DNA from: Erwinia sp039023475
GTDB lineage: Bacteria > Pseudomonadota > Gammaproteobacteria > Enterobacterales > Enterobacteriaceae
Assembly: GCF_039023475.1 (NCBI RefSeq)
Contig: NZ_JBCHVB010000001.1
Span: forward strand, 186,001 to 250,000
DNA length: 64,000 nucleotides
Reading direction: 5' to 3'
Shown in pieces: positions 53,125-62,479 of the stretch. Both the position numbers and the translations under genes were made by a program. The notes beneath the pieces were generated by a model, which saw nothing but the letters and a program-made list of their open reading frames with translations, was not told where the DNA came from and searched no databases. Numbering within the stretch: position 1 is the stretch's first letter; each line of letters begins with the position of its first letter.

Positions 53125-53745
53125 ATGAGTCAATTTTTCTATATACACCCGGAAAACCCACAACCGCGCCTGATTAAGCAGGCGGTGGAGCTGCTTAACA
53201 AAGGCAGCGTGATCGTTTACCCCACCGATTCCGGCTATGCGCTGGGCTGCAAGCTTGAAGATAAAAACGCGATGGAGCGTATCTGCCGCATCAGAAAGCT
53301 GGATGGTAATCATAATTTCACGCTGGTTTGCCGCGATTTGTCGGAGCTTTCAACCTACGCGCACGTAGACAATACGGCGTTCAGGCTGATAAAAAATAAC
53401 ACTCCCGGCAACTACACCTTCATTCTGAAGGCGACTAAAGAGGTTCCCCGGCGTCTGATGAACGACAAGCGGAAAACGATCGGCCTGCGGGTCCCTTCCA
53501 ATCCGATTGCGCTGGCGCTGCTGGAAGCGCTGAATGAGCCGATGATGTCGACCTCCCTGATTCTGCCGGGCAATAGCATCACCGAGTCCGATCCGGAAGC
53601 GATTCAGGATGAAATAGGCAAGCTGGTGGATTTGATTATCCACGGCGGCTACCTGGGGCAACATCCCACCACGGTGATCGATCTGACGGAAAATACGCCA
53701 GAAGTGGTCAGGGAAGGGATGGGGGACGTGACGCCTTTCCTCTAA
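53125..53745 (+). CDS. yciO: YciO, Sua5/YrdC-family protein
   Basis: A 206-residue protein equal in length to E. coli YciO. It has the YrdC RNA/nucleotide-binding fold: IVYPTDSGYALGC, NNTPGNYTFILKAT, KTIGLRVPSNPI and STSLILPGN. Relatives make threonylcarbamoyl-AMP for tRNA t6A; the exact role of YciO is unclear. Start at ATG 53125 after AGGAG, 33 bases past the rnm stop, so probably one transcript. Confidence 0.93.
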   Translation: MSQFFYIHPENPQPRLIKQAVELLNKGSVIVYPTDSGYALGCKLEDKNAMERICRIRKLDGNHNFTLVCRDLSELSTYAHVDNTAFRLIKNNTPGNYTFILKATKEVPRRLMNDKRKTIGLRVPSNPIALALLEALNEPMMSTSLILPGNSITESDPEAIQDEIGKLVDLIIHGGYLGQHPTTVIDLTENTPEVVREGMGDVTPFL

Positions 53746-53753
53746 ATCCCCCA

Positions 53754-53785
53754 CCTGCCGGCAATTCCACGCCGGCAGGTTTTTT
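53754..53785 (+). terminator. Rho-independent terminator of rnm-yciO
   Basis: CCTGCCGGC and GCCGGCAGG form a 9-bp stem around an eight-base loop, followed by six T. Confidence 0.88.
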
Positions 53786-53837
53786 AATTTGCCTTTAAGT
53801 TAATTCATTATTCTGAATTAACAGCCAGACGCTTCAA

Positions 53838-54470
53838 TCAGGTCGTCGAGGCCGTTAACCATGTTTCAAAGTTCTTATAAGGGATATAAAGCGAAACATC
53901 CTTAAGCGGAGCTGGACTATTTTTATGGCGTTTTATTTCACTGGTGAAGCCAACGATCACGCCACCAATAGTTTCATCGCTATTATAGACGGCACCACCG
54001 GACATTCCTTTAACGACGCCAGCATTGGAAACCATCGCCACGCAGGGGCGTTTATTCCACTCATTTCTGATGCCGGTTCGCGCTAAATTAACGCCTGAGG
54101 ATTCCACCGGCATCGCGGAGATAAAGCTGTAGCCGTACATTTTTACCGGCTCACCAATATCACCACTGCGAAATTTCGGCAGCGATTTAATGTCGTTTTT
54201 ATGGTAGATGATCGCGAGGTCGCAATAGGGATGGTAAGCCTTCACGCGCTGGACGGAAAGCTTCGCCACGTGGGCTGCGGTAAGGCTGTACTCAGGGGTG
54301 ATAGGAATGCTGGAGCCCAGCGCACCAATACCCAGAATGGTTGGAATGCCGGTAAAGTTCATATCTACGCGCTTCATCGCTTCGCTGCTGTACTCATACT
54401 GGCCAACAGAGCAGCCAGCCAGAGCCAGCGTCAGCAAAGCGGACGTTGGGATCGCCATTATTCTTTTCAT
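53838..54470 (-). CDS. Trypsin-fold serine protease lipoprotein
   Basis: A 210-residue protein of the chymotrypsin/V8-like fold. The lipobox L17-A-G-C20 follows a hydrophobic signal. The catalytic triad is readable as His67 (LTAAHVA), Asp84 (YCDLAIIYH) and Ser157 (KGMSGGAVYN); all are in canonical spacing and context, so it should be active. No PDZ domain. The residue after Cys is Ser, predicting outer membrane sorting and a periplasm-facing protease. I do not recognise an E. coli counterpart. The gene and its 5' flank are AT-rich compared with their neighbours, suggesting acquisition by transfer. Substrate unknown; envelope quality control or a toxin-like/secreted role are both possible. Confidence 0.75.
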   Translation of the reverse strand: MKRIMAIPTSALLTLALAGCSVGQYEYSSEAMKRVDMNFTGIPTILGIGALGSSIPITPEYSLTAAHVAKLSVQRVKAYHPYCDLAIIYHKNDIKSLPKFRSGDIGEPVKMYGYSFISAMPVESSGVNLARTGIRNEWNKRPCVAMVSNAGVVKGMSGGAVYNSDETIGGVIVGFTSEIKRHKNSPAPLKDVSLYIPYKNFETWLTASTT

Positions 54471-55342
54471 GATCGTTCACACTGTCTCGGACACGTCAGG
54501 AAATCCCTGGTGAAGATTGATGACGTGTAAGGCCGAAGCTGATGTTAACCAGCTATATTAATAAGGAGCTGAACTCCTCGCTTTTATCTAAAGGCAAATC
54601 TGATATTTTTTTATAAATACTAACTTAAGCTAAATCTAAATAATTATAATGAAATCTTATTGTGGCCTCTTGTGCCTGTTTGAATTCTACACAATCAAAT
54701 CAGCGTGGCAAATCAATTCCGGTATAATTAAGGTAATAGCTGAGATGATAAGGAATTAACTCAACCTTCACTCCGGATAAGCTGATTATTTGTTGTTAAG
54801 GCTGTAAACATGACGGTTTATTTTTATTACCAAAGCATAAAATTTTGCTCGGTTATTAAAATTTGGCATTAAAAACCAGCTTATTATTTTTTGGTGGTCA
54901 TGCGTGCTGAACTCTTCATGAGAGGGGCATCCTTCTGCTTTAATACCCTGATTACAGACCTTTTTTCAAATGCAACTTTGATCGCAAAAATAGCGGCGAA
55001 CGGGTCTCTTAACAGCCAGCGTCTCCGGGTTGACCGAAATCCTAAAGCATAAGCGTCTTATCTGATTGAGCGCGCCTTTTCACCAGATGAACCGGTACCT
55101 TCGCGGCGGCAGGTGCAAAGTCAGTTTCCTCTGGTTCTTCGCCGCCGCAGGCGTGACGCTGTCCGGCAAAGGGACGTTGTATAGCGTTATCAATGGCAGG
55201 GAAGTTAGTGTAGAATGCGCTTCCCCTGAAATGGACAGCGAGTCAGCGGCCCGCCGCAGTGGCGTTCCTGCATCCACGTCTGTTTCCTCCACGGGGATCA
55301 ATTCATTAATGACGCCTGGGAAGGCGACACAGAGGATGCTCC
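54471..55342. other. Large AT-rich non-coding region before rluB
   Basis: About 870 bases, the largest gene-free stretch in the window. 54560-54960 is markedly AT-rich and likely bound by H-NS. A perfect TATAAT lies at 54723-54728 without a good -35. The last 280 bases before rluB are GC-rich and contain an open frame (from 55066) that overlaps rluB and looks non-coding. E. coli has yciQ near here; I see no remnant. A long rluB leader is possible. Confidence 0.5.
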
Positions 55343-56212
55343 ATGAGCGAAAAGTTACAAAAAGTCTTAGCGCGCGCTGGCCACGGCTCCCGCCGCGAGA
55401 TTGAAACCATGATTTCCGCCGGACGCGTCAGCGTGGACGGCAAACTTGCCACCCTGGGCGACCGCGTCCTGCCGAGCAAGGCCCTGAAGATCCGTATCGA
55501 TGGTCACCTTGTTTCCGTGGCTGAATCCACCGCCGAAGTTTGCCGCGTACTGGCGTATTACAAGCCGGAAGGTGAACTCTGTACCCGTAACGATCCGGAA
55601 GGCCGTCCCACCGTCTTCGATCGTCTGCCAAAACTGCGTGGTGCACGCTGGATTGCCGTCGGGCGTCTGGACGTAAACACCTGCGGTCTGCTGCTGTTCA
55701 CCACCGACGGTGAGCTGGCCAATCGTCTGATGCACCCAAGCCGTGAAGTGGAAAGGGAGTATGCTGTCCGCGTATTTGGTCAGGTTGATGAAGACAAGCT
55801 TAAGCAGCTGAGCCGTGGCGTTCAGCTGGAAGATGGCCCGGCCGCGTTTAAAACGCTGAAGTTTACCGGCGGAGAAGGGATTAACCAGTGGTATACCGTG
55901 ACGCTGACCGAAGGGCGTAACCGCGAAGTGCGTCGTCTGTGGGAATCAGTAGGGGTACAGGTCAGCCGTCTGATCCGAACCCGCTACGGTGATATCAGTC
56001 TGCCTAAGGGCCTACCGCGAGGCGGATGGACCGAACTTGATCTTCCGCCAACGAACTACCTGCGCGAGCTGGTGGATCTGCCGCCGGAGACCGCCAGCAA
56101 AGTGCCGGTCGAAAAAGACCGTCGCCGCACTAAAGCAAATCAGATTCGCCGTGCGGTTAAGCGTCATTCTCAGGTCAGCAGCGGCAGCCGTCGTCCTGCC
56201 GGCAAGCGCTGA
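55343..56212 (+). CDS. rluB: 23S rRNA pseudouridine-2605 synthase RluB
   Basis: A 289-residue RsuA-type pseudouridine synthase (E. coli 291 aa). N-terminal S4 RNA-binding domain (1-60, KVLARAGHGSRREIE) and catalytic Asp110 in GRLDVNTCGLLLFT; motif III includes LIRTRYGDI. The C-terminal tail is Lys/Arg-rich, as usual. AGAGGATG precedes the ATG at 55343. Confidence 0.96.
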   Translation: MSEKLQKVLARAGHGSRREIETMISAGRVSVDGKLATLGDRVLPSKALKIRIDGHLVSVAESTAEVCRVLAYYKPEGELCTRNDPEGRPTVFDRLPKLRGARWIAVGRLDVNTCGLLLFTTDGELANRLMHPSREVEREYAVRVFGQVDEDKLKQLSRGVQLEDGPAAFKTLKFTGGEGINQWYTVTLTEGRNREVRRLWESVGVQVSRLIRTRYGDISLPKGLPRGGWTELDLPPTNYLRELVDLPPETASKVPVEKDRRRTKANQIRRAVKRHSQVSSGSRRPAGKR

Positions 56213-56228
56213 TTGCCGGGAACCACGA

Positions 56229-56255
56229 AAAGGGCGACGCAAGTCGCCTTTTTTT
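56229..56255 (+). terminator. Rho-independent terminator of rluB
   Basis: GGCGAC-gcaa-GTCGCC followed by seven T, 20 bases past the rluB stop; the A-run upstream may allow weak use from the other side. Confidence 0.85.
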
Positions 56256-56293
56256 ATGACGGATTTTCATGCATCTCGTAGCGGATAAAGTCA

Positions 56294-56884
56294 CTACCAG
56301 TCAATGCCCTGCTGGGCCTGGATGCCAGCCTCAAAGGCGTGCTTAACCGGACGCATTTCGGTAACGGTATCCGCCATCGCCAGAATATCCCGATGACAGC
56401 CTCTCCCCGTCACGATCACGCTCTGATGAGGGGGGCGTGCTGCCAGCGCGGCGACCACCTCGTCGAGCGGCAGATAATCAAAACTGATCATATAGGTCAG
56501 CTCATCCAGAATAACCAGATCCAGCGTTGCATCACTCAGCATGCGCCTGGCATGCTCCCAGGTTTGCAGGCAGGCGGCAGTATCGGTTTCTCTGTTCTGG
56601 GTATCCCAGGTGAACCCCGTCGCCATTACCTGAAATTCGACGCCGTGAGGCTCAAGCAGATTGCGCTCGCCGTTCGGCCACTCACCTTTTATAAACTGAA
56701 TCACGCCTGCCCGCCGCTGATGCCCCACCGCACGGGTCACCGTGCCGAAAGCCGCGGTGGTTTTGCCTTTGCCGTTGCCGGTGTAAACCATCAGGATCCC
56801 GCGCGTTTCCGTTGCAGCCGCAACGCGGGCATCCACTTTTTCCTTCAGCTTTTGCTGGCGCTGCTGGTGACGATCGGCGGCCAT
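56294..56884 (-). CDS. cobO: Cob(I)alamin adenosyltransferase
   Basis: A 196-residue protein, the same length as E. coli BtuR/CobO, transferring adenosyl from ATP to cobalamin. P-loop YTGNGKGKTTAAFGT; conserved VQFIKG-like block (IQFIKGEWPNGERN), FTWDTQNRETDTA, LDELTYM and TGRGCHRDI. The ATG overlaps the yciK stop by one base. No other cobalamin biosynthesis genes are nearby, so it serves salvage here. Confidence 0.95.
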   Translation of the reverse strand: MAADRHQQRQQKLKEKVDARVAAATETRGILMVYTGNGKGKTTAAFGTVTRAVGHQRRAGVIQFIKGEWPNGERNLLEPHGVEFQVMATGFTWDTQNRETDTAACLQTWEHARRMLSDATLDLVILDELTYMISFDYLPLDEVVAALAARPPHQSVIVTGRGCHRDILAMADTVTEMRPVKHAFEAGIQAQQGIDW

Positions 56885-57645
56885 TATTCTGCTGCTCCGG
56901 GTTTACGTCCGGGCTGCGCATCAAAACTGATGCCCGTCTCATCCCTGCTCGCATCCCCCATCAGATAGAGATAGAGGGGCATAATATCCGCTGGGGTTTT
57001 AAGTTTACCGGCATCTTCCTGCGGGAAAGCGCTGGCGCGCATTTTCGTTCTTGTGCCACCGGGATTGATGCAGTTAACGCGCAGAGGAAGATCGCGGTAC
57101 TCATCCGCCAGCACCTGCATCATCCCTTCAGTGGCAAATTTTGAAACCGCATAGGCGCCCCAGTTGGCGCGACCCTGACGACCGACGCTTGAAGTGGTGA
57201 AGACCAGAGAACCAGCGGGGGATTTCAGCAGCAGAGGCAGTAGCGCCTGGGTCAGGAAGAAAGTAGCGTCAATATTCACGCGCATCACCTGCTGCCAGAC
57301 CTGCGGGTCCTGTTCCGCCATCGGCACAATATCGCCCAGCAGACCGGCATTGTGCAGCACGCCGTCCAGCCGAGGCACCTCACTGGCTATCTCTTCAGCG
57401 AGCTGAAGGCAGCGCTCCGGGGTGGCCCGATCCAGGTCGAGAAGAAACAGGCTCGCGGGGGCTTTTTCCAGCGCGGCTATCTCATCCGCAACGACGCGCA
57501 GCTTCTGCGGGTTTCTGCCGAGCAGCAGCACTCTGGCCCCGTAACGGGCATAGGTGAGGGCGGCTTCACGGCCAATGCCGTCGCTGGCGCCGGTAACAAG
57601 AATAATGCGATCGGTCAGCAAATTGCTCTCAGGTTGATAATCCAC
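56884..57645 (-). CDS. yciK: Short-chain dehydrogenase YciK
   Basis: A 253-residue classical SDR (E. coli YciK 252 aa). Cofactor motif TGASDGIGREAA, structural NAG in LHNAGLLGD, catalytic Ser in TTSSVGRQG and Tyr/Lys in YAVSKFA. The substrate is unknown. Operon partner of cobO; divergent from sohB. Confidence 0.95.
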   Translation of the reverse strand: MDYQPESNLLTDRIILVTGASDGIGREAALTYARYGARVLLLGRNPQKLRVVADEIAALEKAPASLFLLDLDRATPERCLQLAEEIASEVPRLDGVLHNAGLLGDIVPMAEQDPQVWQQVMRVNIDATFFLTQALLPLLLKSPAGSLVFTTSSVGRQGRANWGAYAVSKFATEGMMQVLADEYRDLPLRVNCINPGGTRTKMRASAFPQEDAGKLKTPADIMPLYLYLMGDASRDETGISFDAQPGRKPGAAE

Positions 57646-57861
57646 GGTAAACTCCTCTGGCGGTTGCGGTCAGGCAGGCGGAATTGTTATTCCGGCGCCT
57701 CTGTCCGCGCTGAATAGTCTGCTTTATGCCTTAAAACGGGGCCCAGTTCAACGGAAGACGCCGGTAAAAACGTGCATTCCGGTCCGGATTCGGGCGACGC
57801 GGGGCAGCGACTCGGCTACACTAGCAGCTGATCTAATACGATGTTAAATAAGGCGGAATGA

Positions 57862-58911
57862 GTGGAATTACTCTCTTATTATGGACTTTTTCTGGCCAAA
57901 ACGGTCACGGTAGTGGTGGCTATTGCCGCCGTGGCGCTGCTGTTTACCCATCTCGCGATGCGTAAACGCTCGCAGGGCGGCCAGCTGAAACTAACCCACC
58001 TGGGTGAGCGCTACAAAGAGATGAAAGATGACATGATGCTGGCAACCATGACGCATCAGGATCAAAAACTGTGGCACAAAGAGCATAAAAAGAAAGAAAA
58101 ACGGGAGGCTAAAGCCGCTAAGCTGCGGGCGAAGCAGGGAATCAAGGCCGAAACCGGAAAGCCCACGCTGTTTGTCATGGACTTTAAAGGCAGCATGGAT
58201 GCTCATGAGGTGGCTTCGCTACGCGAAGAAGTTTCAGCGGTCATCGCCGTAGCCCGGCCGGAAGATGAAGTACTGCTGCGGCTGGAAAGCCCCGGCGGCG
58301 TGGTGCATGGCTACGGTCTTGCCTCCTCTCAACTGCAGCGCCTGCGTGACAAGGGCATTCGCCTGACCGTCGCGGTCGATAAAGTCGCCGCAAGCGGCGG
58401 TTATATGATGGCCTGCGTAGCTGACCGCATTGTGGCGGCTCCGTTCTCCATCATCGGTTCTATCGGTGTGGTTGCTCAGATCCCAAACTTCAACCGCCTG
58501 CTCAAGCGCAATGAGATCGATGTTGAACTGCATACGGCAGGGGAATATAAGCGCACGCTGACGCTGTTCGGAGAAAATACCGAGCAGGGACGGGAAAAAT
58601 TCAGGGAAGATCTGAACGAAACCCATCTGCTCTTCAAAACGTTCGTTCACCAGATGCGGCCTGCGCTGGATATCGACAATGTGGCAACCGGTGAACACTG
58701 GTTTGGTACTCAGGCGCTTGAAAAGGGGCTGATCGATGCCATCGGTACCAGCGACGATCTGATCATTGACCAGCTGGCCGGTCACCAGGTCATTTCGGTG
58801 CGTTTTGTTACGCGTAAAAAAATGATGGATCGCTTTACCCAAAGCGCGGCGGGCAGCGTAGAACGCCTGCTGCTGCGTCTCTGGCAGCGAGGCGAGAAAC
58901 CGCTGCTCTGA
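57862..58911 (+). CDS. sohB: Inner membrane S49 peptidase SohB
   Basis: A 349-residue membrane protease (E. coli SohB 349 aa), a single-domain relative of SppA. One N-terminal transmembrane helix (about 8-31) is followed by a Lys/Glu-rich coiled segment (55-95). Catalytic Ser is in KVAASGGYMMAC and the Lys in AGEYKRTLTLFG. Start is GTG at 57862 after AAGGCGGA. Role in degradation of membrane or secreted proteins inferred from the family. Confidence 0.95.
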   Translation: MELLSYYGLFLAKTVTVVVAIAAVALLFTHLAMRKRSQGGQLKLTHLGERYKEMKDDMMLATMTHQDQKLWHKEHKKKEKREAKAAKLRAKQGIKAETGKPTLFVMDFKGSMDAHEVASLREEVSAVIAVARPEDEVLLRLESPGGVVHGYGLASSQLQRLRDKGIRLTVAVDKVAASGGYMMACVADRIVAAPFSIIGSIGVVAQIPNFNRLLKRNEIDVELHTAGEYKRTLTLFGENTEQGREKFREDLNETHLLFKTFVHQMRPALDIDNVATGEHWFGTQALEKGLIDAIGTSDDLIIDQLAGHQVISVRFVTRKKMMDRFTQSAAGSVERLLLRLWQRGEKPLL

Positions 58912-58922
58912 GGAAGGGATTC

Positions 58923-58951
58923 AGGCAGCGGCGTCGCTGGTCGCTGCCTTT
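58923..58951. terminator. Hairpin between convergent sohB and yciN
   Basis: AGGCAGCG and CGCTGCCT form an 8-bp stem with an 11-base loop and only TTTAA after it, placed just past the sohB stop. Confidence 0.5.
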
Positions 58952-58970
58952 AATCAAGTTGCCTTCGGAA

Positions 58971-59219
58971 TTACTCTTCAAGGTGGTAACGGGCGGAAAG
59001 CGTGGTGGCCAGGAATTTAAACACGTTGAACACCTGGGTACTTCTGGCTGTAGGTAACCCTTGCTCATCCAGAAAGTAATCGCCACGGAAAACCAGCACG
59101 TCGCCGTTCTGTTCCACGTCAGTTGCAGTCAGCCCCGGAAAAGCAAGTTCATGTTCCGCAATCATGCCGTTAGCCTCGCTTAGCAGGGAAGCCCGATCGA
59201 TACCCTGAGTCTGATTCAC
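58971..59219 (-). CDS. yciN: YciN, DUF2498 small protein
   Basis: An 82-residue protein similar to E. coli YciN (83 aa): IDRASLLSEAN, GDYFLDEQGLPTARST, VFNVFKFLATTLS. Function unknown. Between sohB and topA as in E. coli, transcribed divergently from topA; GGAGAG lies close upstream of the ATG. Confidence 0.9.
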   Translation of the reverse strand: MNQTQGIDRASLLSEANGMIAEHELAFPGLTATDVEQNGDVLVFRGDYFLDEQGLPTARSTQVFNVFKFLATTLSARYHLEE

Positions 59220-59658
59220 AGATTTCTCTCCTTTATAGTCCTATTTACCGACGCTATATTACGTCCGGCGCTGTCAGAACCGCAAGGCGGTTAAAAAAAC
59301 GCCCTGCCGTTAGCAGGCGACTATTTTCTGCCCGGTGAAAGCGGGTTTTTTTGTTCACTTTCTGGCGTAAACGTCAGGCAGATGCTAATTAAGTTGCGTA
59401 TCGAATTTTATCAGGTAGAGTGTGGGCGTTTCGGGTTCCGGGCGTAAAACAGGCTTTACGCTTTGTTAGAAATTCGCTTAACAGGTTGTAAAATGTGTCG
59501 TAAAACAGCCAGTTGGCTTTAACGGCAGAGGGCATTAAGCACCGTCCGTTAATCAGAGATTGTTTTCAATCCCGGCCGTAATAGCGTTATGCGACTCTTG
59601 TGTTTCAGAACAAACGGCACAATTTACTCTCGGATGTTTTAAACAGGTAAAGGTAAAT
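59220..59658. other. yciN/topA divergent region
   Basis: About 440 bases holding the yciN promoter and the topA promoter region. An A6 and T7 flank a partial hairpin (59292-59353) of uncertain meaning. No gene is visible; the in-frame opening upstream of topA (from 59560) is not conserved sequence. Confidence 0.4.
59394..59421 (+). promoter_or_regulatory. topA promoter candidate
   Basis: TTGCGT (59394-59399) and TAGAGT (59416-59421) with a 16-base spacer. topA in E. coli has several supercoiling-sensitive promoters; this is the best sigma70-like pair I can see, about 235 bases upstream of the start. Confidence 0.4.
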
Positions 59659-62292
59659 ATGGGCAAAGCTCTCGTAATAGTTGAGTCCCCGGCAAAAGCC
59701 AAAACGATCAATAAATATCTTGGAAATGACTACGTGGTGAAATCCAGCGTCGGTCATATCCGTGATTTGCCGACCAGTGGATCAACGGTTAAAAAGAGCG
59801 CTGACTCTACAACCAGTAAAACAACCAAAAAAGTTAAAAAGGACGAAAAAACGGCGCTGGTAAACCGCATGGGCGTCGATCCTTACCACGGCTGGGAAGC
59901 GAATTATCAGATCCTCCCTGGCAAGGAAAAGGTCGTTTCCGAGCTTAAAGCGCTCGCAGAGAATGCCGACCACATCTATCTCGCAACCGACCTTGACCGC
60001 GAAGGGGAAGCCATTGCCTGGCACCTGCGGGAAGTGATCGGCGGCGATGACTCGCGCTTCAGCCGCGTCGTCTTTAATGAAATCACCAAGAATGCGATCC
60101 GTCAGGCTTTTGAAAAGCCGGGCGAACTGAATATCGACCGGGTCAATGCGCAGCAGGCAAGGCGATTTATGGACCGCGTGGTGGGCTATATGGTCTCACC
60201 TCTGCTGTGGAAAAAAATCGCCCGCGGTCTCTCCGCCGGCCGCGTTCAGTCCGTAGCCGTACGCCTGGTCGTGGAGCGTGAGCGGGAAATTAAAGCTTTT
60301 GTCCCGGAAGAGTACTGGGAGCTTCACGCCGATCTGAACACCCCGAAAGGAACGGGCCTGCCGATGGAAGTTACCCATCAGCACGACAAACCTTTCCGTC
60401 CGGTGAACGGCGAGCAGACGCAGGCAGCGGTCAGCCTGCTGGAAAAAGCGCGCTATCAGGTAACCGACCGTGAAGATAAGCCCACCAGCAGCAAGCCTGG
60501 TGCACCTTACATTACCTCCACGCTGCAACAGGCGGCCAGTACCCGTCTGGGCTACGGCGTGAAGAAAACCATGATGATGGCGCAGCGTCTCTATGAGGCG
60601 GGTCATATCACTTATATGCGTACTGACTCCACCAACCTGAGTCAGGATGCGGTCAGCATGGTGCGCGGCTATATCGAAGATGAGTTCGGCGCTAAGTATC
60701 TGCCGAAGGCCGCTAACGTCTATACCAGCAAAGATAACTCTCAGGAAGCGCACGAAGCGATCCGCCCATCTGACGTCGGCGTTCTGGCCGACCATCTGAA
60801 AGACATGGAAGCGGATGCGCAGAAGCTGTATCAGCTCATCTGGCGACAGTTTGTCGCCTGTCAGATGATGCCTGCGCAGTATGATTCAACCACGCTGACC
60901 GTTACGGCGGGTGATTTCAAACTTAAAGCGAAGGGCCGCACGCTGCGCTTTGACGGCTGGACAAAAGTGATGCCTGCGCTGCGTAAAGGCGATGAAGATC
61001 GCACCTTGCCGCCGGTTGAAGTGGGAGAGGAGCTTAAGCTGCAACAGCTGAAGCCAAGCCAGCACTTCACCAAGCCGCCGGCACGCTTCAGCGAAGCATC
61101 GCTGGTCCGCGAGCTGGAAAAACGCGGGATCGGTCGACCTTCGACCTATGCGTCAATCATCTCTACCATCCAGGATCGCGGCTACGTGCGTGTTGAGAGC
61201 CGCCGCTTCTATGCGGAAAAGATGGGGGAAATCGTAACCGACAGGCTGGAAGCTAACTTCCGCGAGCTGATGAATTACGACTTCACCGCGCATATGGAAG
61301 ACAATCTGGATAAGGTCGCGAATAACGAAGCGCAGTGGAAAGGCGTGCTGGATAAATTCTTCGCGGATTTCAGCCAGCAGCTTGAGCAGGCGGATAAGGA
61401 TCCGGAAGAGGGCGGCATGCAGCCGAACCAGATGATCCTGACCTCCATCGACTGCCCGACTTGCGGCCGTAAAATGGGTATCCGTACCGCCAGCACCGGC
61501 GTGTTCCTTGGCTGTTCCGGTTACGCACTGCCGCCTAAAGAGCGCTGTAAGCAGACCATCAACCTGATCCCTGAGAATGAAGTCCTGAATATTCTTGAGG
61601 GTGAAGATGCCGAAACCAACGCGCTTCGCGCCCGTCGTCGCTGCCAGAAGTGCGGCACGGCCATGGACAGCTATCTGATCGACAATCAGCGTAAGCTTCA
61701 CGTCTGCGGTAATAACCCAGGCTGTGATGGTTATGAGATCGAGCAGGGCGAGTTCCGCATTAAAGGCTACGATGGCCCGATTGTTGAGTGCGAAAAATGT
61801 GGCTCCGAAATGCACCTGAAAATGGGTCGTTTCGGCAAATACATGGCTTGTACTAACGACGAATGTAAAAACACCCGTAAGATCCTGCGCAACGGCGACG
61901 TCGCGCCACCGAAAGAAGATCCGGTGCCGCTGCCTGAGCTTGAGTGTGAAAAGTCAGATGCTTACTTTGTTCTGCGCGACGGTGCCGCAGGCGTCTTCCT
62001 GGCGGCAAATACGTTCCCTAAATCCCGGGAAACGCGCGCACCGCTGGTGGAAGAGCTTCAGCGATTCCGCGATCGCCTGCCTGAAAAGCTGCGTTATCTG
62101 GCTGATGCGCCTGCCGCTGATGCCGAAGGCAACAAGTCGGTCGTCCGCTTTAGCCGTAAAACAAAGCAGCAGTATGTCAGCACCGAAAAAGAGGGCAAGG
62201 CGACGGGCTGGAGCGCTTTCTACGTTGACGGCAAATGGACCGTGACGGAAAAAAGTACCGCAAAAGCGGATAAAGCTTCCGCTAAGAAGTAA
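59659..62292 (+). CDS. topA: DNA topoisomerase I TopA
   Basis: An 877-residue type IA topoisomerase (E. coli 865 aa) that relaxes negative supercoils. TOPRIM acids Glu9 and Asp111, Asp113, Glu115 (DLDREGE); nucleophile Tyr319 in HITYMRTDSTN. C-terminal region carries three Cys4 zinc ribbons (CPTCGRKMG, CQKCGTAMD, CEKCGSEMH with their partner cysteines) and ends in a Lys-rich tail. The N-terminal domain has a Lys/Ser/Thr-rich insert at about 44-64. Start at ATG 59659 preceded by AAAGG. Confidence 0.97.
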   Translation: MGKALVIVESPAKAKTINKYLGNDYVVKSSVGHIRDLPTSGSTVKKSADSTTSKTTKKVKKDEKTALVNRMGVDPYHGWEANYQILPGKEKVVSELKALAENADHIYLATDLDREGEAIAWHLREVIGGDDSRFSRVVFNEITKNAIRQAFEKPGELNIDRVNAQQARRFMDRVVGYMVSPLLWKKIARGLSAGRVQSVAVRLVVEREREIKAFVPEEYWELHADLNTPKGTGLPMEVTHQHDKPFRPVNGEQTQAAVSLLEKARYQVTDREDKPTSSKPGAPYITSTLQQAASTRLGYGVKKTMMMAQRLYEAGHITYMRTDSTNLSQDAVSMVRGYIEDEFGAKYLPKAANVYTSKDNSQEAHEAIRPSDVGVLADHLKDMEADAQKLYQLIWRQFVACQMMPAQYDSTTLTVTAGDFKLKAKGRTLRFDGWTKVMPALRKGDEDRTLPPVEVGEELKLQQLKPSQHFTKPPARFSEASLVRELEKRGIGRPSTYASIISTIQDRGYVRVESRRFYAEKMGEIVTDRLEANFRELMNYDFTAHMEDNLDKVANNEAQWKGVLDKFFADFSQQLEQADKDPEEGGMQPNQMILTSIDCPTCGRKMGIRTASTGVFLGCSGYALPPKERCKQTINLIPENEVLNILEGEDAETNALRARRRCQKCGTAMDSYLIDNQRKLHVCGNNPGCDGYEIEQGEFRIKGYDGPIVECEKCGSEMHLKMGRFGKYMACTNDECKNTRKILRNGDVAPPKEDPVPLPELECEKSDAYFVLRDGAAGVFLAANTFPKSRETRAPLVEELQRFRDRLPEKLRYLADAPAADAEGNKSVVRFSRKTKQQYVSTEKEGKATGWSAFYVDGKWTVTEKSTAKADKASAKK

Positions 62293-62296
62293 TCAC

Positions 62297-62326
62297 AGGG
62301 CCGGCATTTGCCGGCCCTCTCTTTTT
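62297..62326 (+). terminator. Rho-independent terminator of topA
   Basis: AGGGCCGGC-attt-GCCGGCCCT followed by CTCTTTTT, five bases after the topA stop. Confidence 0.8.
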
Positions 62327-62479
62327 CTCCCGCAGGCCCGCTATACATCTCAGCCATGTTTGGTATAGTGGTTATAAATATCCCCTTTCTTATTATCTAA
62401 TTGCATTAGACCGGGCACTTTGGCGCTAAGCCTGCAAGCGTAACCGGCGTGTCGCTCCAACCCCTGGACGGAATGAAAA

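Noticed and set aside
55066..55404. 112-codon open frame upstream of and overlapping rluB
   Set aside because: No ribosome site, no recognisable motif, overlaps the well-supported start of rluB.
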